A stretch of 64,000 nucleotides of DNA, taken from positions 282,235,348 through 282,299,347 of the forward strand of contig NC_073746.1 in NCBI RefSeq assembly GCF_029784135.1, written 5' to 3'. Of the stretch, positions 1-11,681 are shown in pieces (positions within the stretch are counted from its first letter, which is position 1; each line of letters starts with the position of its first letter). Source of the stretch: Toxorhynchites rutilus septentrionalis (lineage: Eukaryota > Arthropoda > Insecta > Diptera > Culicidae). The notes under the pieces were generated by a model. That model had not been told where the DNA came from, did not search any database, and saw only the letters and a list, made by a program, of their open reading frames with translations. The position numbers were made by a program, and so were the translations under genes.

Positions 1-202
1 TCAACGCAGATCCTTCGTCCAAAAACGTAAAAGTATGTATCTCTTTTCCAGAACCTGATAACACTACCAGGAGATACCGAAACAGCACTACCAGGAGATA
101 CTGGCTTGAGCCGACTCTTGGTTCCCGTTTTGAGTTTGAATCTTCTCTTTATGGTCGTTATGTAGTAGCTCGTGATGTATGTATGTGAATCCGTCTTTGG
201 AT

Positions 203-1387
203 TCATGGTTCATGGTTGGTAGGGCATGGTTTAGCCCTACAGTTTTCTCTGTGTTGATGAAAGCATGTGCGACAAAGTCCGAACTCTCTGACTATTGCCC
301 TAAAGATTTGCAATTTCGCTTGCACACTGAGCACATCCATCTCCTTAGAGGCTACTGGTGTAGAATCGTCTGCCGTCTTTAGTGACGTATGATATTTCGT
401 GTTATTTTGACCGGTTGTCTCAGAGTGCACATTGAGACAACCATCTCCCTTCTTATTTCGTCGAACATCGTTGCGTTCAGGTTCTGTTTCTAGCGATAGA
501 TCCATTTACTGAAGGTGGCTAGGTTGATCTTTGAAAACGACTTCCGATGTTGTGCCCAGTTAAGCTTGATGGTCGGTGGTAGTTTGACGACAAGCTGATA
601 TAACAAAGCCACGTTGTAGTTATACTCTTCCAAACCGCATGATTTAAACGTAGCACAGAATTTCCTGCTCGCTCACCGCGAAATCCACTAGCGTTTTTGG
701 ACGGTCTTTCCTAATCGCTGGGAATAAGCTTATCTTCCTGATTAGAGAATGCACAATGACTTCTGGTTGACCGTACAACATTCTCAGCGTATTTAAAACC
801 CCTCGAACGTTTCCAAAATGCATCAGCCTGCACTTGACTGCTTCGTAGGCTTTCCCCTTCAAACAATCGAAGCAAGTTCTCCTCTTCTGTGAATCCACAC
901 ATAGCTGTCGTACTATTGAGCATAGATAAGAAGATCCGGATTGCCGGAAAATGTAGGCAAGTCCCATGGAACAGGTTGCCGTGCTGCGATTCGAAAATTT
1001 GAAAGACGAAATCTGGATTGAATTTGCATTGATCGAGGCAGAGTATTCGGTCTGAAGTGACTTGACTGCTCATGCACTGAGTCTTGAATGTTGAATTGTG
1101 ATACAGGAATCTGTCTGGAAGGCAATATATTTTCAAATTGAAAATTATTCACGATCCAGCTGTTGGTATCGTCGAAATTCTTCTTCACAACACACCTGTT
1201 TTTGACGTTGATGCATCAGCTGCTCTTGTTGCTTTTCCATATCAGAAATACGTTGTTGATCAGATGAATACATATCGGTTTTAAGCTGCGTATGGCTGGT
1301 AGTTTCGATCCATTCTTCTATCCGACTTCGAGAAATGACGGAACCGGACCTCCGGTTGTATACTTTGTCACTAGGCAAGTTTTCCAA
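203..1387 (-). pseudogene. BEL/Pao retrotransposon gag remnant
   Basis: Three overlapping minus-strand frames read as one decayed gag-like polyprotein. About 1387-1145 is a glutamine-rich coiled coil. Around 1010-940 is the LPTFSGNP-type stretch typical of BEL/Pao gag. Positions 967-644 carry the AYEAVKCRLMH...VLNTLRMLYGQPEVI block that recurs in mosquito BEL/Pao elements. Positions 300-210 hold a Cys/His knuckle (CRTCFHQHRENC then KPC). Frame changes and stops separate the blocks, and no protease, RT or integrase follows, so it is a dead fragment. Family assignment is from motif memory only. Confidence 0.6.
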
Positions 1388-1499
1388 AATTTCGTACTTA
1401 TTGGCAATAAACTTTTTGTTTATCGGCAGCTACTCGTCGACGTTCTGCTTCTTCGTTCTCAAAATTTTCTTGACGTGGGACTACATCTAACCGTGAATA

Positions 1500-2300
1500 T
1501 ATGGAGGGTAGGGTGGCAATGGATGTATGGAAAAAAAATCATAATCGAATTTCAAAAATCGACCATGTACATTTTGTTTATTAACCCAAAAAATGACCTG
1601 TGCAAAGTTTCAGCTCGATCTGAAATGATTTGGGGGTGTCTCAAATCGCTCAATTTTTTTTATTTTTTGATCCTCGAAAATCTTCCAAGGAGTGAAGGGG
1701 GGGTTTCAAGGGAAATTTGGAAAATCGAAATTTTATTTTCGATGCCAAATGACTTTAAAAATGCATGAAACGTCGAGATCTGGTGTCATCCGGAAAAAAA
1801 ATTTTGGCCGAAAATCGACCTTTTGGGACTTAGCCTGAGAGGCAATGAAGGCATGGGAAAAAAATTATCGAATTTCAAAAAACCGATCATATACAGTTTG
1901 TTCATTGGCACAAAAAAATCACCTGTACAAAGTTTCAGCTCGATCGGATATGATTTAGGGGTGTCTCTAAGCACTCAAAGTTTTGATGTTTTGGCCTCTC
2001 AAGCAAAGTCCCAAAAGTCGATTTTCGATCAAAAAATGTTTTTCGAGATAACACCAGATCTCGACATTTTATGCATTTTTAAGACATTTGGCATCGAAAA
2101 CAAAATTTCGATTTTCCAAATTTCCCTTGGAAGATTTTCAAGGATCAAAAAATCAAAACTTTGAGAGCTTTGAGGCACCCCTAAATCATGACCGATCGAG
2201 CTGAAACATTGCACAGGTCTTTTTTTTGTGCCAATAAACAAGATGTACATGGTCGGTTATTGAAATTTGACATGATCATTTTCGCTGCCACCCTGATGGA
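1500..2300. repeat. Foldback (long inverted repeat) element, family F copy 1
   Basis: The left arm (about 1500-1760) contains a segment ending AAAGTTTCAGCTCGATC followed by TCTCAAATCG. This returns in inverse orientation at about 2040-2290, with GATCGAGCTGAAAC and GAGGCACCCC. A third, direct partial copy fills about 1820-2000. No coding potential is seen. The open frames here are low-complexity shadows. A related foldback lies at 57235-58140. Confidence 0.55.
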
Positions 2301-2560
2301 GGGTGAAATGAAAACCTGAACACAAAAAATGCAGTAAAAACGGAAGGATTGTGAATGCTTATAACTCGAATATTTCTTAATAGATCGGAAAGATGTCTGC
2401 ATCAATTCATAGGAAATATTTCTACGTATCTATCACAATGAACGAAATATTATTTTTCATGAAATAAACAATTGAATAACTGTGAAATGTCAAGCGTTAT
2501 CTACACGCCCTAACTGCCATGTTTTGATTGGCTCGATTCACGGTTTTCCCAACACAGACT
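2287..2560 (+). repeat. Solo copy of the promoter-side arm of the H2A-bearing element
   Basis: The sequence from GGGTGAAATG through GCTTATAACTCGA, GATCGGAAAGATG and ATAGGAAATATTTCTACG to a TTGATTGG (CCAAT-type) box matches, in the same order, the minus strand of 9530-9285 in the H2A-bearing element. The terminal GACGTAGGACTA motif and the histone part are absent, so this is a truncated copy. Confidence 0.5.
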
Positions 2561-2599
2561 TCAAAACCAAGGAGTCTGGAGAAATCGGCATTGCAAATT

Positions 2600-3400
2600 A
2601 GGATTGGGGGATCTTAGATCGACTTTCTGAAGATCGATCTTTTCCATATCGATTTCCGATTTTTTGGATCGATTCATTGTACCGTTCTGAATCATATTTC
2701 GGACACTTTATTCTAATATCTTGAAATGCTTAATGAACTGATGATGTAACTATCAATTTAATATCACAATTGCTTCTTTAGAGTAATTCCTTGGTTTCAC
2801 TATCATTTCACATGAGAACTACATTTGAATTATAACATAATCGGCAGAAATCTTACAACACTACTCATTATCGTTTGTGTTTGACGTTTCCTTAGCGTGA
2901 GCACGTAGAATTTACCTGTTCATAAATATTTAAATTTCTCCCGTGTTTCATCAGTTCTCATCATCGTTAACAGTTTACTGTGATTGCTTGGTAAGTGTTT
3001 CACAGTTGATTATAAAATATGTAATGTAATTTTCGTCCATAAAATTACAAAATAAAATGTCCGAAATTTGAATTCAATCTGTCCGAAATTTGATTTAGTG
3101 TCCGAAGTTTGATTATTATTCGCTCCATTTGAAAAGCATTTTATTCGATGATTTTTTATGTTTTCAATAAAATAAATACCAAAGTATAAAGCTTAAAAGC
3201 ATATTAAACTAATTTATTAAAAATATCAACCAAATAATACCTGTGCATAAAGTTCAGATCTGTTTTCTGCATCATATCCCTTAAGCGTCCGAAATATGAT
3301 TCAGAACGGTACCTGACAAAATCGTAAAGATCGATCTTTTTCCTTCGTTTTTTCGATCTTAGAGTTTTTTTTTTCAATGTACATCGATTTTAATCTCACC
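2600..3400. mobile_element. Small GATCGAT-rich MITE split by a nested element
   Basis: The sequence GATTGGGGGATCTTAGATCGA at about 2604 begins a small MITE like the intact copy at 4687-4863. Its continuation (AAGATCGATCTTTTTCC) resumes at about 3328. The interval between is the TIR element at 2682-3309. The distal boundary is unclear. Confidence 0.45.
2682..3309. mobile_element. Nested MITE with TA target duplication
   Basis: The ends are inverted repeats: CCGTTCTGAATCATATTTCG at the left, and CGAAATATGATTCAGAACGG at the right. Both are flanked by TA, as expected for a Tc1/mariner-type non-autonomous element of about 630 bp. There is no transposase frame. The interior is AT-rich and contains a short tandem motif based on GTCCGAAATTTGA near 3060-3110. 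Confidence 0.7.
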
Positions 3401-3449
3401 ACCTGACAAATTTTATAAACATAATGTCAACATTTGGATGTTAAGTTAG

Positions 3450-4672
3450 AGCCCCCGCACACTGCAAACTTTTTTTCCAGCCGATAGTTTGGTCGGGTTG
3501 GGTAGCTAGTGCGCACACCGAGCCCAACAAACAGTCGGGTTGGTACAGCCGGGTGACGTCTTTAGAGAACCCCCATTGAACTGACAGGAGCCAACATATT
3601 GGGTATCCCACTGACATTTTCCCTTTGTTTTCATATGAATTGGGTATCCCACTAACAGTTCTGCTTGAGATTTTGCTAACGATCCTAGCATCAATCATAG
3701 CACCCGGCAGGGTTGGTCAAGAGCAAGATGCTGAACTATAGGTGTTTCGTTCTTGACACTTTCAGGACATGACGTGAGACGAGTAGCGAGACGTAACTTT
3801 CAGAATTATTTACTTTTTGTTTGGGTGTGCGGTTATGATTTCAATGTCAACTCGCTAAGGAAAATCATTGAAGGAAAAAATAAGCAAATATATATATTCG
3901 TGGAATATAGTGCACAACCTCCTTTTGCTCTAGCCAATTACCGTTACAAGCTCTTTCCGGATCTCCTTCCAGGTATATGCACAGCATTCTCCTCCTTCCT
4001 GAGCGAAATCAGTGGAGCCACAATCAGCGTTATTGTTTGTCACCATCGCCGTAAGTGATAGTACTATTTTCCCCGCCGATGGGAGCCAAACAGAAGTACA
4101 TTTTACAATAAACAATAAAGCGCGAGCAGCTATTTTGCCAACGAATGCATTTGTCACCAAAAGATACGACTTGTTTTGTAAACAAATTTGTTTTTTCACG
4201 AGCAATGGCCGAACAGTAATTTTGACATTGCGGTCCACCTATAATACAACGCCTTGGTAAAGAGTACGCACACTAGCCAACTGTCGGCCGAATGTTCTCG
4301 AAAGACTGTATTTAATTTGTGTTTAACAACGGAGAAGGAAAATCAAAAGGAGAATCCGAGAGTATTGGGTGCATCCCATTCCAATGATTCGCACGGCACG
4401 TATGTCGAATGCCTAAATTGAGAGCGAATTGAACTATCGGCCCGATAAACAATCGTCGTGTGTGCGTAGATCGATGCTAGCCAGTACTGATTGAACGGAC
4501 GGCCGATAGTTGACCGACCGAATAGTTTGAATGCAATCGGGAAGCCTATCGAACTTTTTCATCGACCGGTACTGAATCGGTGTAGTGTGCGCATATGCAT
4601 ATCGCTCCATACTGATTAAGTCATCTGACCAGTCTATCGGCCGACAAAAGTCTGCAGTCTGCGGGACTCTTA
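3450..4672. mobile_element. TIR element, about 1.2 kb, non-autonomous
   Basis: The left end (from about 3450, GAGCCCCCGCACACTGCAAA, then a GCCGATAGTTTGGTC block) is matched in inverse by the right end (ending about 4672: GCCGATAGACTGGTC, GCAGACT, GGGACTC). Further CCGATAGTT motifs lie inside in both orientations. No transposase was recognised. Positions 3720-4255 look like a separate insertion, but its ends were not resolved. Confidence 0.5.
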
Positions 4673-4686
4673 GTGATAGTGAATAA

Positions 4687-4863
4687 GATTGGGCGATCTT
4701 GGATCGATATTTATAATATAACTATAACAAGTAAATAAAATGAAAAAAAGGCATTCGATTCTTCAAAGATCGATTCTTTGGTACCGATTTAATCAATGAA
4801 TCGATTCCTGCGCTGTTTCGAAAATCGATCCATCTAAAAAATCTTTCTAAAGATCGCCCAACC
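4687..4863. mobile_element. Short palindromic-ended MITE
   Basis: It starts ATTGGGCGATCTTGGATCGA and ends AAAGATCGCCCAACC, giving an imperfect terminal inverted repeat around about 150 bp of AT-rich DNA with GATCGAT motifs. It is the same family as the split copy at 2600-3400. Confidence 0.55.
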
Positions 4864-4866
4864 CTA

Positions 4867-5796
4867 TTGCAAATACATGCAAGTCGGGGGTATTTTTGTT
4901 CCCACCGTCCATTTGAAGTCTGTATGGTTAGGCTTATGCTGACGCACTATAATCCTCGACTTCAAATAGTTGTATCAGTAGATGCATCGAATGTGGGTAT
5001 TGGTGCTCGTATTACACATCGTTTTCCTGACGGATCGGAGAAGGATATTTATGATGCATCTCGAAGTCTGGCGCCAGCTGAGTGCCGCTGTAGCCAGAAA
5101 CATCACTCACACATCAAGCCAGACTGGGACTACATAATCGCGTGGCTGGAAGTCGAAAGTGTCATCTACAACATTGTCTACCACTCCATCCAATATCTTC
5201 CCATATCGTACAAAACGATAGCGGACAATATATGTCAGGATCAGAGTTGTAGAAGGTCATAGAGTTTATGCAAAAGGGTTGGCCAGCTGAAGCTAAGAAC
5301 ACTGGAGGTTCAGCAGTTCTTCGCTCGTCGAGACTCGCTGTGCATCGCTCACAAAATTCTGATGTACAGTGACAGGATCGTAGTCCCGCAGAAATTGCAG
5401 CAGAAGGTTCTCCAGCCACTCCACAGAGGGCACCCAGGTATCAATAGAATGTGTTCACTGGCCCGGAATTTCGTTTAATGGACAAACACCGACTATCAAA
5501 TCACCACATTAGTTAGTGGTGACGAAATTTGTGTCGTGGCCGATTCCCGAAAAACCGTGACAAAGAGTTCACTCAGATCTCTCTATTCCATTCTTTGAGA
5601 GGCTTTAAACTTTGCAGTTCATTCCTCTCTAAAACCAAACGCATCACCATCGGAAGTACTGATAACAAATAATAATTCAAGGAATACGGGATTATGCATC
5701 TCAAAACAGCAAACAACACCCCCAAAGCAACGGGCAAGGTGAACTCTTTGTTGACACCTTTGAAAGGACCTTCAAGAAAATTCGGGCGAAAACCTA
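4867..5796 (+). pseudogene. Ty3/gypsy pol remnant (RNase H and integrase, 5' part)
   Basis: Around 4930-5090 the plus strand reads like a gypsy RNase H: THYNPRLQIVVSVDASNVGI followed by HRFPDGSEK, then ASRSLAPAE. At about 5385-5475 comes an integrase zinc-finger-like stretch (LHRGHPGINRM...SLARNFV then a stop). At about 5700-5795 the reading KQHPQSNGQGELFVDTF continues into ERTFKKI, the end of an integrase core. Stops and frame changes between blocks make it inactive. The reading frame resumes after the insertion at 5797-9804. Confidence 0.65.
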
Positions 5797-5829
5797 GGGC
5801 CTGATCACGAACATCACTGTCACAAACGC

Positions 5830-6855
5830 TTTCACGTCACTCACACTTCACTTAATCTTTTTGTGTCTATCATCATTGTCACGGACAGTTGCGTGTAAAA
5901 AAAAACCCCGTGAAGTGAAAGAGTTCATTCCCCTTTAATAAGAGACATGCCAGTTGCATAATGTCGGTTGCATAATTTCGGACGTTTGAACGTTTTGTAG
6001 GTAAAATTAATAAGTGTATGACATAGTATTCCATTCAATTGAAAACATAAGAATGACAAGTTTGCGATTATACCTCGATGATTCGGTATTTCAATGTCAA
6101 CTATTCGGACTCGTTCCATGAATCATTTGTTTGGTGCGTTAGTTTGCTGAATCAAACGCTGGTTCAAAGATGAGGAGGAATACTTGGTTGCTCTTGAATA
6201 ATGTAGTTGTTGAACATATGGGAATGTAATTTTATTTCCTCTTTCTATAAATTACTCTAGAGATAAAGCATGACTATCATGAGTTTAATAATCGATATCT
6301 CGCATACTCTTGTACTCAGCTCTGTCTTACTCGTTTGAATAGTGAGAAGTATTTAGTTTAGGTCAACGTTAAAATATTTTTTTAAGAACCGTTTCTACAA
6401 TTTTGATGAATAATAATATCTTCTATATATCAGAATAAACCCGAATTTATCCATCTCATGATCAGTATAATCTGAGCTACTCCCATATGGGATTCTGGAG
6501 CTTAATCCTCTTATCCTTATCCATTCTCGTGTAATTTGATATGCAGGACATGAGGTTTGATATAATTATTTAAACAGAAACTGGTCAGTAGCGTCGGTCA
6601 GAAGCATAATTTTCATATGAAACATCTGATGAGTTTCAAGGAATTTGCCAAAAGCAGAAAATGATTCAGATTTTCTTTAGACGGATATCAAAATTATGGA
6701 AAAAGAACTAGAGAATAATTATAAATTATAAATTCAAAAGCTTTGCAATGATAGATTCATTTTTTCCTTATTTGAAACTTAAATATTCTTTCATTCAAAG
6801 TATGTCTTCAAAACAATATCGTTGAAAATATCTATTACGTAAAAACAAAAGATAA
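5830..6855. other. AT-rich filler, no gene seen
   Basis: The sequence is AT-rich with no conserved reading. The short frames here lack recognisable motifs. Confidence 0.5.
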
Positions 6856-6867
6856 ATGGTCTTATTT

Positions 6868-7350
6868 GGGGGTCTCCGTAGCCACATTGGTTGCGCGTTC
6901 GCTTAGTAAGCGATCGATCGTGAGTTCAAAACTCAGGGCCCTCATTGACCATCTTTGTGTTGTTACAGATTAGCTACGTCCACGCAACAATCATCAGCGA
7001 TGGAGATCGATCCACGGTCGAAATAAGATCGATTCATCCATACAACTGCTCTGCTCTGCAAGACACATCGGGCTGCTGTTCTATAAATAACTCAACAATG
7101 ATCAATCCAACTGTCTCCGCTGTCCGGTCTAACTGGATAATGGAAGAACAGAACGAAAACTCTTACGCCTATATGGCAACTGTGTAAATGTACCATATGT
7201 AATGGTATAGAAGGAATACTGGCGAATGGCAACTGTGTAATGTGCTAATTATAGATATGATAACCATGTGATATGTACACGATTGAAATTCGGCTCTGTT
7301 ACAGCCAAGATGCTAATGAGCCTGAAATAAACAAAAGGGATAAAAAAAAA
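6868..7350 (+). mobile_element. tRNA-headed SINE with intact target duplication
   Basis: It begins with a tRNA-like head: box A-like CCGTAGCCACATTGG and box B-like GTGAGTTCAAAACTC. A non-tRNA body follows, then a tail ending ATAAACAAAAGGGATAAAAAA. The 11-bp duplication ATGGTCTTATT flanks it at 6856-6866 and 7351-7361, which proves retroposition. A second, interrupted copy lies at 15040-15900. Confidence 0.8.
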
Positions 7351-8000
7351 ATGGTCTTATTCGATGTAACTATCGTCCTGATTCGGGTCTTGACCACCAA
7401 TTGCGAATGTTTGAATTACAAAAACCAGCTCTGCAATGTTGGAAAAACATTACAGTTATTATTTTACATTCAAAATATCAACAAATCAATATTTTACATA
7501 ATCAATCATAATGATCGTTTTGGGCCATTTTATGGTGTTGCAACTCTCTGTTAGTCTAATCCATAAAATTGAAACGAAAAATTTCTATTCATTCAGGACA
7601 ATCGAAATTAGACCTTTCGCCATGTTTCAATCGGTCTACGGGAGCTACATTTTTAGTCCTCAATTACATCCCATAGCGCATTTATCGAATCCAAATAAAC
7701 GAATTTACGTCCTCTGGATACGTCAGGATTTCGTTCTAAAAATGCCACCCAGCGGGTAAATTGCTGTTCCTTTATCTTTTCTTTCTTAAAAAGCAAGACA
7801 AGATTCAAAATGTTAGCAAAAAAGACGGGTGGGTAATGTCGGGGACATAACCGGAGTGACGTAGGACTATACAAAAGGGACAGCTTTTGTTAAATATATA
7901 TTTTAAATATATTGTTTTATTTTCTTCTCCTACGTGAATACCTACCTATCTACCTTAAAAATGGATTAGTTTACTGTTTACTCTTCATGAATATGTTGAT

Positions 8001-8016
8001 GTTTCTGAAAAGAACC
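8001..8016 (-). promoter_or_regulatory. Histone mRNA 3' stem-loop remnant 2
   Basis: The minus strand reads GGTTCTTTTCAGAAAC, again a 6-bp stem with one mismatch and a TTTC loop. It belongs to a second, mostly deleted unit that keeps only the GAGTGGCAAACGCAAT stretch shared with the first unit. Confidence 0.6.
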
Positions 8017-8572
8017 TTTGGTGTTGTGTTTTTGTTATCACTCGATATTCCCATCTTGTTCGGTTAAACCTTCCTGTTTAGCTATTGCGTTTGCCACTCG
8101 CCACAGCTTTCACAGTTGGAAAATTTCTTCCCATCCAGCTTGTGACATATTTTACAGTAAATTACATTCAATGGCACGTCGCATTACCACCACTCAGTAT
8201 CGGATTGGAGGTAATTTTAACCTGTAATTGAACATTTGCGATGACAGTGGTACAGTGTCGACCTTCAATGTGGGGTCATAATTTGGACCCCGAACTCTAT
8301 GTTTACAAAAATGTCCAACTAAATATGTCGCATTACTGGTCCGTCCAATTAGCTAAATGTCGAGATAAGTGTAAATTACTGTACTTTCAATCTAGAAGCA
8401 ATTTAAGAATTGGTGAAAATCAATAAGCTCAGAACAACTGCCAAATTCACATACTCATCATATCCTGGTAAAAAAATTATAAAAAAATCAATTTGTGTTT
8501 TATTATTATTTTGGATATTGTTTTAGAAAGCATTGAACTGTATTTCCTAAACTCTTTTTTGGAAGGTTTAAT

Positions 8573-8588
8573 GGCCCTGAAAAGCGCC
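8573..8588 (-). promoter_or_regulatory. Histone mRNA 3' stem-loop remnant 1
   Basis: The minus strand reads GGCGCTTTTCAGGGCC, one stem mismatch from the replication-dependent histone stem-loop consensus (6-bp stem, TTTC loop). It is followed by CA and, about 15 nt on, a purine-rich AAAAAAGAG like a histone downstream element. It sits downstream of the H2A coding remnant, as it would in a real gene. Confidence 0.7.
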
Positions 8589-8821
8589 TTGTTTTATGGA
8601 ATGGTTCCAATTTAGAAAACTTAGTACTCGTGGTTTTGAAAAAAACCATTTCGAACGCCCTCGATGCCGCCTTGTTCTAGATTTGCCACCAAAGCAGTGT
8701 GTATAAAGGACAAACTTTTTTCTTCTGCTACCTGATGCCGTTTTGCGATTGCGTTTGCCACTCGCCACTCGCTGCAACTGCCTGTTGTCTTGATGTCCAC
8801 AGAACCGAATGTGTTCTGTTC

Positions 8822-9031
8822 CGAATGCGGGTTTTCTTATCGTCGCGAGCAGCTTTACCAGCTAACTCGATCACTTCGGCGGCCGAAACTATATAACGCC
8901 GGCTAGGTGGACTGGTGCACTGGTACTAACGCGCTCGGCCTAGCTACCCTTGCGGGGAACTCCAGATCAACACGGTTCGAGCGGGATTTTGCCTTTCCCT
9001 TCACTTTTCCTCCTTTACCATGTCCAGACAT
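8822..9031 (-). pseudogene. Histone H2A pseudogene fragment
   Basis: From ATG at 9031 the minus strand reads MSGHGKGGKVKGKAKSRSNR, essentially the canonical insect H2A N-terminus, followed by LEFP for LQFP. A deletion and frame change lead to AERV..SAPV.LAGV (H2A AERVGAGAPVYLAAV). A further shift leads to AAEVIELAGKAARDDKKTRI, nearly identical to the H2A alpha-2/loop-2 region. Beyond about 8822 only faint similarity remains. At least two shifts and a stop make it non-functional. The order of parts, with no introns, fits a replication-dependent histone gene. Confidence 0.85.
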
Positions 9032-9804
9032 GGCTGCTTGGGTTGGTTTGTTGATGTGTTGTGATGCGAACCGATGTGGTGTACGGTTTGAATGAGAATG
9101 ATCGTTACGGCAGCGGAGCGGGGATTTTTAAGCTGACTGGCAGGCTCGAGAATTACGCATGTGTGAGACTGCGACCAATGTTTCGTTCATTGTTTTCTTT
9201 TTTCTTTCCAATCGTGCTTTATTCTATTTCGCTGCTGCTCTGGTTGCCCGTTTTTGTCGGTATGATTTGAGGAGCACAAAATGGACCAATCAAAAATGGG
9301 CACATAGTGCATTTTGACAATGCTTGATATTTCACAATAATTCAATTATTTATCTCAAGAAAAATGAAATGTTATTCGTTATGATAGATGCGTAGATATA
9401 TTTCCTATCAATTGATGCAAAAACCTTTGCGATCTATTGAGAAATGCTCGAGTTATAAGCGTTCCAAATCTTGCATTTTTTCCTACTTGTTCAGTGCCTA
9501 GATTTCCATTTCACCCCCTATATCTTCCGGTTAGACGTAGTCCTACGTCAAAAGCTAAATAAATCCGAAAATAAACTTACTCCATTCCGCGTGACTAGCT
9601 TTCACCATCTAAAACACAAGTGACAAATATACTTGTTTTTCCCCGTGACGTGACAGTATCGTGATATACATAATAACACCGAGTTCATCAAAGTTGTCAC
9701 GACGGATGAACTCTTCCGGATTCTCCACACACGGTGGCAGTCGTAATAACGTTGTATACAATTCACTTCGTTTTCACCTTGAAGTGACGTTCGTGATCAG
9801 GCCT

Positions 9805-10030
9805 CTAGACTAGATTCGATATCTTCTTGTGTTGCTATCGATCCACACCAATTGGCTCCCGGAAAGCAATCAATTGCGGAAACGTCATGGCGACTGTATT
9901 GGAAAACCCGAGCAAGCAGAGTTTGCCATTCCATTAGACATCCTGCTCGATACTTGGAGTCTGAAACCGTCAGGAGATTGCGTTGCTGATGGGAAGCACC
10001 CGGAACGCCACCACCACCTGAACCGGAAGG
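9805..10030 (+). pseudogene. Ty3/gypsy pol remnant (3' part)
   Basis: Immediately after the insertion the plus strand reads FDIFLCCYRSTPIGSRKAIN in the frame that ends upstream of 5797. This is the gypsy integrase stretch usually seen as LLAYRSTP...GKSPAE. The gypsy signal fades by about 10030. Confidence 0.6.
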
Positions 10031-10259
10031 TTTGGGTGATCTGCAGACGGAGTTTTGGCGAGAGCTTTTAGAATCATCGAATCAACAACGTCGAACTCGA
10101 GTACCGGATGCTAATGAATCCCTCCTGCGACGCTCATCAATACAGCGCAAGATACCCAAAAAGGGAAGGTGTTGGAGTGCGAATCTATTCTTCTACGCTG
10201 CGAATGATTATCTCTTATGGATCTTTCCCATGGTGAGCAATGACCGCGTATAAACGGCC

Positions 10260-11680
10260 GCTTCAGTAAATTCTAGTTCGTTTCCAAGTTCTTATAATGA
10301 TCGAGCTTGGTTTTCATGCATTATTTCTAGCAATTTCTCGTATTCAGCTACCCTGTTGTGGAACTGGGGATCTTCGTATTTAAATAATTGCGCGTTCACT
10401 TACTAAGCGAACGATCGTGAGTTCAACGAGATTGATCGTCTAATTGGCCTTTTCAAGGCTAGAGGCGGTAGAACTTTGCAATTGAAAGCCTTTTTCTTAA
10501 CCCATCTATTCATTTTATTAGCTCATTTAGCTTCAAAGCCTCTTTAACAGAAGAAAAGTCAATCACCTGAGTGTACTTTGTCATCGACATAAAAATCATT
10601 ACTTTTGAATCATTTATACCGCTTTCTACATGTTGTATCTGATGAATCTTGAACGCCATAAGCTTTTCGAAGCGAATGACGAACCAACACTTTATCGTAT
10701 TCCATCTTCCACAAAGCAAAATTGTTTACGCAAACAATTGTGTATGAATGTTATCGAGGAATGTGAAAAAAAAACTATGAAAAAAGTACCATATGCGTTC
10801 TAGTAATGGCTTGACTGTTTACATCACAATCTAACATTTGTGGGCGAAACATAAGTTAAGGTCGAATTTCCGATATTCGAAAAGTGAAAAACGCAGGTCT
10901 AATATTCCTATCAACCTTAAACACTACTACAAGGTGTCATACCTAACACACAATCATTGTGAATAATCTCAGCACACAGCATCACACAGCGGTCAAACGG
11001 TCTGTATATAGGTAAACTGTAACGTACAACAGTTGAACAGTTGTACGTAATAGAAAGCAAACAGAAAATATACGCGAATATCTTAGTTTTTAGTCAGAGC
11101 CTGATTGGCAAAAATCCAGTCGTTATTTTCAAGCGTATGCAAGTCAAAACTATCCTTTACGCGATATATGAGCATTTGTTGGTTACTATATTATATATGG
11201 TATATATGAACACATATTCAATTTAAAGACGTGTTATTAGTTGTTATGATACGCGTAAAGACAACAAACCTATTTTGTACTTTATAGTGTGTATGTGTAC
11301 CACAAACGGTGGCGTAAAGAATCGTCATAGAAGAAAGAATAGTCAGGTATTTACAGGAAGCATAGCGTGATTCGTTCGTCGCTCTATTTTGATTGTGAAT
11401 CTACTCATGTCACCAGCCCAATAGAAATAGTTCGATCCGAATTGATTTTTGTATGCATATTTAATTTTAAACAAGAAATATTCTTAGTGATTATTTGGCA
11501 ATAATTTTACCAACACGAGAGAGAACATGAAACATAAAATAATAAAAATAAAAAGGCTTTTTACATAGTTGATCTAAACATACCGAAAACATCAATCATT
11601 GAAAATTCTTGAAGAATTATTTCTCATATTCTTTATTATCATTATTTAGTAGAAGCGAAACACTAGTTTTGCAATATATA
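10260..11680. other. Intergenic; SINE-head fragment only
   Basis: Positions 10385-10425 (GCGCGTTCACTTACTAAGCG then GATCGTGAGTTCAA) match the head of the 6868 SINE without body or tail. The rest is AT-rich, and nothing else was recognised. Confidence 0.4.
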
Positions 11681-11681
11681 T

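Larger units (their letters stand above)
7848..9553 (-). mobile_element. TIR element carrying a decayed histone H2A gene
   Basis: On the minus strand the element opens with TTTTGACGTAGGACTACGTC (9553-9534) and closes near 7872-7848 with TAGTCCTACGTCAC then CGGTTAT. The same ends bound the element at 45537-47783. Between them, in order, lie an upstream region with a TTGATTGGTCC (CCAAT-type) box, a histone H2A remnant (9031-8822), a histone-type 3' stem-loop (8588-8573), and a second partial unit. That second unit shares GCGAGTGGCAAACGCAAT with the first and has its own stem-loop (8016-8001). No transposase is present, so it would depend on another element. Confidence 0.6.
5797..9804. mobile_element. 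4-kb composite insertion with Harbinger-like TIRs
   Basis: The left end GGGCCTGATCACGAAC matches in inverse the right end GTTCGTGATCAGGCC. A CTA triplet flanks both sides (5794-5796 and 9805-9807), with one extra T at the right. Removing the interval joins two pieces of the same gypsy integrase reading, so it is a real insertion. The inside is itself composite, with a SINE at 6868-7350 and the H2A-bearing element at 7848-9553. No transposase is visible. The Harbinger assignment rests only on the GGGC ends and the 3-bp duplication. Confidence 0.55.
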
